Origin: Bacteroidota bacterium
Lineage (GTDB): Bacteria > Bacteroidota > Bacteroidia > Flavobacteriales > Weeksellaceae
NCBI GenBank assembly: GCA_023426625.1
Contig: JAFAAJ010000200.1
Coordinates: forward strand, 1 to 9,657
Reading direction: 5' to 3'
DNA: 9,657 nt
Shown here: one piece after another, positions 5,801 through 9,657 of the stretch
Layout of the letters: each line of letters starts with the position of its first letter
Numbering within the stretch: position 1 is the first letter of the stretch
The notes under the pieces: model-generated
Told to the model about the DNA's origin: nothing
What the model saw: only the letters and a program-made list of their open reading frames with translations
Databases searched by the model: none
Made by a program: the position numbers and the translations under genes

Positions 5801-6709
5801 CTAGTTAACCAAATCCGGCTCAATCGGGTTGTTATTCTTTTTGAGAAGCTCTTTTGTTCTTTTTTCCATTTCCCTAAATACCTGATTAGGGTCAGAAATC
5901 TCTTTTCCGTCCGATGTTTTCACTTTGAAAGTCATTCTGGTATTGGAATCTCCGCTGTTTCTCATCATCATTTCTCTCATGTTTTTAGCAGGATCATTCA
6001 CATAAGCTTTCCATGCCTTTTTAAACTGATCTTTGGTAACTTCTATTTCCTTTCCGCCCAATCCTACGATTCTTATGTTTTCAGGGAGTTTGGCTTCTGT
6101 TGATGGTGCCATCGCAGCTATTTTTTTGTTTCCTACCAAAGTCATGATGTGTGATCCTGTAGTATCTTCAATTTTCACGATCAGTCCCGGTAATCCGTAA
6201 AATTTATATGGTCCGTCCTGAAAAGGAATATCTGCTGAAAACCAGGCAACCCATTCTCTTCCTCCAAAACTTGTTGTCGCTTTCTGGGCATTATATTCCC
6301 CGATCTTTTGCTTATCCGGAAGGATCTTCCATTCTGGTTTTTTATCTTCTTTTATTTTATACTGATCCATCGAAACACTTCTGAAAAGATATGTCTTATA
6401 ATCAGGGTATTCTTTGGTAACTTTAAAGCTTACCTGTCCCGGACTTTCTCTTCTGTTAATGCTTATATTGCCGCCAAAACCTCCTTTCAGCTGTTTTTCC
6501 AGTTCGGCATTGGAAGTGGAATCCGAGATAAATTTGTCGTGGCTGTAATAGCTGGAACCTTTGTCATCAATATCCAAAAGCATCATGTCCTTCTTTACAT
6601 CCGCTCTGTCATTAGAATCCGGAATGTATTTGTATTCATAAAAGAATCTGTTGACCTGTGCATTGGCAAAAAAGCCTAACAGCAAAAAAAGTAGAATGTT
6701 ATTTTTCAT
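5801..6709 (-). CDS. GLPGLI family exported protein
   Basis: This 302-residue protein carries a signal peptide (MKNNILLFLLLGFFANA, cut before Gln18). It contains the family hallmark YKFYGLPGLIVKI, with GLPGLI at residues 172-177, preceded by the usual 'W-F-S-x-D-I-P-F-x-D-G-P' run (156-167). GLPGLI proteins are exported, largely confined to Bacteroidota and of unknown biochemical function. The C-terminal third is methionine- and charge-rich (REMMMRNSGD near 245-254) and ends in a lysine-rich helix. No lipobox or C-terminal sorting signal is seen. The gene follows the M56 gene by 63 nt, with a terminator-like hairpin between, and has its own terminator. It is the only candidate output gene beside the BlaI/M56 pair, but that role is inference. 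Confidence 0.92.
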   Translation of the reverse strand: MKNNILLFLLLGFFANAQVNRFFYEYKYIPDSNDRADVKKDMMLLDIDDKGSSYYSHDKFISDSTSNAELEKQLKGGFGGNISINRRESPGQVSFKVTKEYPDYKTYLFRSVSMDQYKIKEDKKPEWKILPDKQKIGEYNAQKATTSFGGREWVAWFSADIPFQDGPYKFYGLPGLIVKIEDTTGSHIMTLVGNKKIAAMAPSTEAKLPENIRIVGLGGKEIEVTKDQFKKAWKAYVNDPAKNMREMMMRNSGDSNTRMTFKVKTSDGKEISDPNQVFREMEKRTKELLKKNNNPIEPDLVN

Positions 6710-6720
6710 AGTGTATTATT

Positions 6721-6761
6721 AAAAGGCTTTGTCAATAGACTTTTACAATATCGACAAAGCC
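6721..6761 (-). terminator. Terminator-like hairpin between the M56 and GLPGLI genes
   Basis: On the minus strand GGCTTTGTC (6761-6753) pairs perfectly with GACAAAGCC (6733-6725) across a 19-base loop and is followed by TTTT (6724-6721). The long loop and short T-run suggest a weak or partial terminator that would lower GLPGLI expression relative to blaI-M56 rather than abolish it. No convincing separate promoter for GLPGLI was found in this gap. Confidence 0.55.
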
Positions 6762-6772
6762 ATTTGGAACTT

Positions 6773-8632
6773 TTATTTCTTTGTTTCGATTCTTATTTCT
6801 CCAGAAGTTTTACCATTTGTGGACGTCTTATTGATATTCACACTACTGATATCCTTGGAATTCAAAGCATCCATTTCCTTTTTAGTGACTTCTTTTCCGT
6901 CAATATAGATCTTTATGTTATCACCGCCTTCAAATTTTAAATCATTGGTGCCTTTTACCACGATTCTGCTTCCTTCTTTATCAAAAACATCCGAACGACT
7001 AAAGCTCATTACTTTTGGAGCATTGGTACCTTTGAAACTGTTGCTGTAAATATAAACTTTTTTATTTCCTTCCAATGCTCTTCTTTCGGCTTCAATTTTA
7101 GCTCTTTCTTCTTCTAGTTTCGCTCTTTTCTCGTTCAGTTTTGCTCTCTTTTTGTCCAGCTCTGCTTTTTTCCTTGCTGTTTTTGCTGATACTTTAGCTT
7201 TTTCGGCAGATTTGAATGCTTCATCCATTTCAGGAGTCCATTTCATATCTCTTGAATCTCTGAATTTATAAACTTTCACTTTCGGAGCATTAGGAGAGTT
7301 CGGTGGAATTGGCATTTCAGGAAACTCAAATTCCATTTCAGGGAACTCTACTTTCATTTTTTTGAGATCATTGATTTTATCTTTCCAGTCACTGGAGTTG
7401 AAAAACTCATTCATTTTCTTAAGATCTGCTTCTTCAAAATTGAATGCCATGGTTTCTCCATCGAAAGGCATTACAAATCCGTGAACAGATTTCTTGAAAT
7501 CATCAGAATTAGTAATTTTCCCTATCTCTTCTGAAAGTGAGGCTATCTCATCAACATTTTTCTTGAATTCCTGACTTTCAGGTTTAAGGCTTTTTAAGGC
7601 TTTGCTTTTTTCTTCGATTTTCTTTCCAAGATCAGCTATTTTATTCTGACTTTCTGATTTTCTGATGATTTTCGGAGCAATGATTTCTACCTTTCTTTTA
7701 CCCGGTGTGATGGTATCTTTTTTAATTTCGGCTACTGCTTCCTGAATAGCGATATTGGTCTCTTTAATTTCCTTGTTCTTGGCATTTACCATATAGGCAA
7801 ACGCTACTGAGAATAAAACCGGCAACGCAAAAATTCTTCGCGCATATCCGAATTTGGTTTTAGGTTTTTGTAACATTTTTAATCGTTTTTTTAAGTTTGA
7901 ACTTAGAAACGGACTTGTGGCAGGCAATTGTGTTCCGGAAAAATGGCTTGCTAAAAGCATTTGCGCAAATGCTTTTGTGTCCGATTGTTTAATGGCCTTC
8001 TTATCAGCCAGGTATTCGTGGATTAGATTAAGTTCTTTTTTAATAAGATGAAAGAACGGATTGAACCAGAAAAATGCGGTAAGGATCTCCGTAAAGATCT
8101 TATCAAAGGAATGTTTCTGTTCAATATGTACCATTTCATGCTTCAATATCTGTTTTCCTATCTCTGAATTCAACACGATGGTATTTTTCCAGAACAAGTT
8201 TTTGAAGTATGAAAACGGCGCTTCTGTCAGGTTTGTATGGTAAAAATTGATCCCATCAAAACTTTCTTTTTGGAATTGACCTTTAAGCTGTTGGATCCTG
8301 ATGATCCCGTAAATAAGTTTCCCTATAAAATAGAGAGAAACCAACCCCAAAGCTGAAAAAATAATTCTAAGATAAACGTAATCATTGTTTATGGTTTTAG
8401 TTGTATTAAAATTTTGCAATTTATCAAGCAGCATATACACATCATTATTTACCTCTATGGTAAAGTCATCTACTTTTATCAGTGGCAGCAACATGGATAT
8501 CAACATGGCCGACAGCAGGTAAAATCTATTGTAATGATGAAACGTCTTGTCCTTTAAAGACAACTGATAATACAAAAACATTACACCAGAACATAAAATT
8601 ACTTTTCCAAAGTACAGAAGTATTGCTTCCAT
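6773..8632 (-). CDS. M56 family (BlaR1-like) membrane metallopeptidase with plug-like C-terminus
   Basis: This 619-residue protein is a predicted zinc-dependent membrane protease that senses a signal and relieves repression by its partner BlaI. The N-terminal M56 part has membrane helices near 4-24, 35-52 and 86-111, then the zinc motif HEMVH (His165, Glu166, His169) and the downstream ligand region NLIHEYLAD (Glu206). A last membrane helix lies at about 266-284. The remaining 335 residues should be periplasmic. They hold a charged coiled-coil-like stretch (330-372), a Glu-Phe-Pro-Glu-Met-rich segment (429-441), four exact heptads of the type KLNEKRA (491-518) and a C-terminal segment (572-618) with IYIDGKEV and GEIRIETKK resembling a TonB-receptor plug. 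The beta-lactam-binding sensor of BlaR1 is absent, so this is not a true BlaR1. The start lies 3 nt after the blaI stop, so the two are coupled. Confidence 0.93.
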   Translation of the reverse strand: MEAILLYFGKVILCSGVMFLYYQLSLKDKTFHHYNRFYLLSAMLISMLLPLIKVDDFTIEVNNDVYMLLDKLQNFNTTKTINNDYVYLRIIFSALGLVSLYFIGKLIYGIIRIQQLKGQFQKESFDGINFYHTNLTEAPFSYFKNLFWKNTIVLNSEIGKQILKHEMVHIEQKHSFDKIFTEILTAFFWFNPFFHLIKKELNLIHEYLADKKAIKQSDTKAFAQMLLASHFSGTQLPATSPFLSSNLKKRLKMLQKPKTKFGYARRIFALPVLFSVAFAYMVNAKNKEIKETNIAIQEAVAEIKKDTITPGKRKVEIIAPKIIRKSESQNKIADLGKKIEEKSKALKSLKPESQEFKKNVDEIASLSEEIGKITNSDDFKKSVHGFVMPFDGETMAFNFEEADLKKMNEFFNSSDWKDKINDLKKMKVEFPEMEFEFPEMPIPPNSPNAPKVKVYKFRDSRDMKWTPEMDEAFKSAEKAKVSAKTARKKAELDKKRAKLNEKRAKLEEERAKIEAERRALEGNKKVYIYSNSFKGTNAPKVMSFSRSDVFDKEGSRIVVKGTNDLKFEGGDNIKIYIDGKEVTKKEMDALNSKDISSVNINKTSTNGKTSGEIRIETKK

Positions 8633-8635
8633 GGC

Positions 8636-9046
8636 CTAATTTTTCTTTTTGAGTTCGTCTAATAACATTTCAAGATCTTCCACCGTCATTTCATTTTTTT
8701 CTACAAGGAAAGAAACAGCACTTTTATAAGATCCTTTAAAATAATTTTTCACCAGACTTTTCATTGTCTTTCCTGAATATTGTTCTTTGGAGATCAAAGG
8801 AAAATATTCATGTTGTCTTCCGTACACATTATAGTCTACAAATTCTTTATCCTTCAATACTTTTAAAATAGTAGAAACTGTATTGGTGTGCGGTTTGGGC
8901 TCAGGGAAAAGGTCCAGAATATCTTTTAGAAATCCTTTTTCCAGTTTCCACAAATACTGCATTACTTGTTCTTCTGCTTTTGTTAAAGTCTGAATTTTCA
9001 TATCCTTTTTCATTTTATCCTTAGTTATAAAACGAGAAAATTTCAT
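8636..9046 (-). CDS. blaI: BlaI/MecI/CopY family transcriptional repressor
   Basis: This dimeric winged-helix repressor should bind the palindrome at its own promoter. The conserved family start LTKAEEQVMQYLW lies at 21-33, and the recognition region PHTNTVSTILKVLKDK at 52-67. The dimerisation helices follow, to residue 136 (about 100-134). Coordinates give the longest frame. The family normally begins near the Met at residue 16 (9001) or 12 (9013), which would give 121 or 125 residues of typical length, and the codon-12 Met has A-rich upstream bases typical of flavobacterial starts. The start is therefore uncertain, while the 3' end (TAG at 8636) is firm. Aligned by eye with S. aureus BlaI, the Asn101-Phe102 cleavage site falls at Phe113-Leu114 (KSAVSFLVEK), so that site is not kept. 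The M56 gene follows after 3 nt. Confidence 0.93.
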   Translation of the reverse strand: MKFSRFITKDKMKKDMKIQTLTKAEEQVMQYLWKLEKGFLKDILDLFPEPKPHTNTVSTILKVLKDKEFVDYNVYGRQHEYFPLISKEQYSGKTMKSLVKNYFKGSYKSAVSFLVEKNEMTVEDLEMLLDELKKKN

Positions 9047-9056
9047 ATCACTAAGA

Positions 9057-9084
9057 AATTAGTTATACAAATGTAGAAATAATT
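9057..9084. promoter_or_regulatory. Predicted BlaI operator (dyad centred on TACA-AA-TGTA)
   Basis: TACAAATGTA at 9066-9075 is the TACA/TGTA core recognised by BlaI/MecI/CopY-type repressors. Symmetry extends outward to a 28-bp dyad in which 11 of 14 base pairs match (arms AATTAGTTATACA at 9057-9069 and TGTAGAAATAATT at 9072-9084). It ends 10 nt before the longest blaI start. Confidence 0.75.
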
Positions 9085-9097
9085 CTTATTCAAACAA
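9068..9097 (-). promoter_or_regulatory. Predicted blaI-M56 promoter overlapping the operator
   Basis: On the minus strand TTG (9097-9095) lies 19 nt before TACATTTG (9075-9068), matching the Bacteroidota TTG / TAnnTTTG promoter with standard spacing. The -7 box lies within the operator core, so a bound repressor would block transcription directly. The predicted transcription start is near 9061-9063. Confidence 0.72.
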
Positions 9098-9332
9098 CTA
9101 TTTTTTTAGTGATAAAACTAATAACAACATAATATATTGATAATCAATAAAATAAATTTTATTAAAATATGTTAAATTTTCAAAAGGGCTCAATTATGTT
9201 CCAAATAATCAATAGAAAAACCCAGAAATACAGGATAAATTCTTAAAACTTGTTAATTTTTATTAAATAAAATTAAAATGGATTTGCTTAAACTGAGAAA
9301 ATATATTTATTTTAGTGCTTTAAAAATTTCTC
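9098..9332. other. Very AT-rich divergent intergenic region with two palindromes
   Basis: No gene was found between the blaI promoter and the exported-protein gene at 9333. The stretch holds a 15-bp palindrome, ATTGAT-A-ATCAAT plus one flanking pair (9135-9149), overlapping AATAAAAT-AA-ATTTTATT (9146-9163). It also holds a TTAGTGATA repeat at 9106-9114. No convincing promoter for the rightward gene was seen: TGGATTTG at 9279-9286 is one mismatch from the -7 consensus, and its nearest upstream TTG (9250-9252) is too far away. Confidence 0.5.
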
Positions 9333-9657
9333 ATGAAAAGATATAATTTATTGATTGTACTATTACTACTTGTTTTTAATGCGGCAACGGCACAGAAAAA
9401 TTCTCCTGCAGCAGATTTCAGCGCAGTGAGAGAAACCAAAACCAAGATCGAGAATACTGTTCCTCTGGTTATTAAAAGCTTACAGGAAATCAGTACAAAA
9501 GAAGGAGACAACGACATTCTTACCAACGGAAAAACAGCTTTGGGTAAAGAATACAAAGTTTTAGAATCAGAATGGTACTTATACAGAGGTAATATGAGAA
9601 ACTGTATTCTGAATAATTCTACGAAAAAAGCTAAGAAATGCATGCAGTATCATACTC
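9333..9657 (+). CDS. Small exported protein of unknown function (5' part only)
   Basis: An ATG at 9333 opens a frame that runs without a stop to the right edge, giving 108 residues. The first 20 residues (MKRYNLLIVLLLLVFNAATA) form a clear signal peptide with likely cleavage before Gln21. The mature part is hydrophilic and helical in appearance: ADFSAVRETKTKIENTVPLV, then a lysine-rich stretch with cysteines at 91 and 103 that could form a disulfide. It matches no family I recognise. The antisense frame at 9320-9643 is its shadow. The gene is divergent from blaI; whether it shares the BlaI operator is unknown, since the operator lies about 250 bp away. Confidence 0.8.
   Translation, partial: MKRYNLLIVLLLLVFNAATAQKNSPAADFSAVRETKTKIENTVPLVIKSLQEISTKEGDNDILTNGKTALGKEYKVLESEWYLYRGNMRNCILNNSTKKAKKCMQYHT

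Noticed and set aside
6308..6679. Plus-strand open frame of 123 codons
   Set aside because: It is antisense to the GLPGLI gene; the hydrophobic look comes from reverse reading of Lys/Glu codons.
6773..8632. True BlaR1 beta-lactam sensor
   Set aside because: The C-terminal region lacks a class D-like penicillin-binding domain with its Ser-x-x-Lys and Lys-Thr-Gly motifs; only the M56 part is shared.
9279..9286. TGGATTTG as the promoter of the right-edge gene
   Set aside because: It has one mismatch in the conserved TA, the only nearby upstream TTG is 26 nt away, and the leader would be long; support is too weak to call.
9320..9643. Minus-strand open frame of 107 codons at the right edge
   Set aside because: It is antisense to the signal-peptide-bearing plus-strand frame 9333-9657, has no family resemblance, and its composition is what an antisense shadow gives.

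Overview
The window looks like chromosomal DNA from a member of the Bacteroidota, most likely a Chryseobacterium-like flavobacterium. Evidence: strong AT bias, promoters of the TAnnTTTG / TTG type, no clear Shine-Dalgarno sites, a GLPGLI-family gene, and a BlaI/M56 pair of the type common in this phylum. The genus is an inference from gene content and style. No mobile-element gene, CRISPR array, tRNA or rRNA was seen.

Layout. Left edge (2-238, +): the last 78 codons of a PDZ-ended protein, probably an M61-type peptidase. It converges on a minus-strand block, and a 104-bp nested inverted repeat (244-347) fills the gap. Block 1 (minus, read right to left from about 4890 to 362): a DUF1905/YdeI-like protein, a PepE-type S51 peptidase, a lipoprotein, a PBP4/DacB D-Ala-D-Ala carboxypeptidase and an orphan sensor histidine kinase. 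The last four are spaced by 18, 6 and 6 nt and are very likely one transcript. The DUF1905 gene may join them across a 56-bp degenerate heptamer repeat. The theme is envelope and peptide turnover.

Centre (4991-5644, +): a short TalC/FSA-family enzyme with its own promoter and a strong terminator. Its active-site residues match transaldolases rather than fructose-6-phosphate aldolase. Block 2 (minus, 9097 to about 5752): a BlaI/MecI-type repressor, an M56 (BlaR1-like) membrane metallopeptidase and a GLPGLI-family exported protein. A terminator-like hairpin separates the M56 and GLPGLI genes, and a clear terminator follows GLPGLI. A TACA-AA-TGTA operator core coincides with the predicted -7 box of the blaI promoter, so the system should be autoregulated. 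The M56 protein lacks the penicillin-binding sensor of true BlaR1. Instead it carries a heptad-repeat helix and a C-terminal TonB-plug-like segment, and no beta-lactamase gene is present.

Right edge (9333-9657, +): the start of a small exported protein of unknown function, divergent from blaI across about 290 bp of very AT-rich DNA.

Most unusual items: the BlaI / plug-tailed M56 / GLPGLI module with its promoter-embedded operator, the 104-bp nested hairpin, and the heptamer array that supplies the stop codon of the DUF1905 gene. None can be claimed as a new system from sequence alone.
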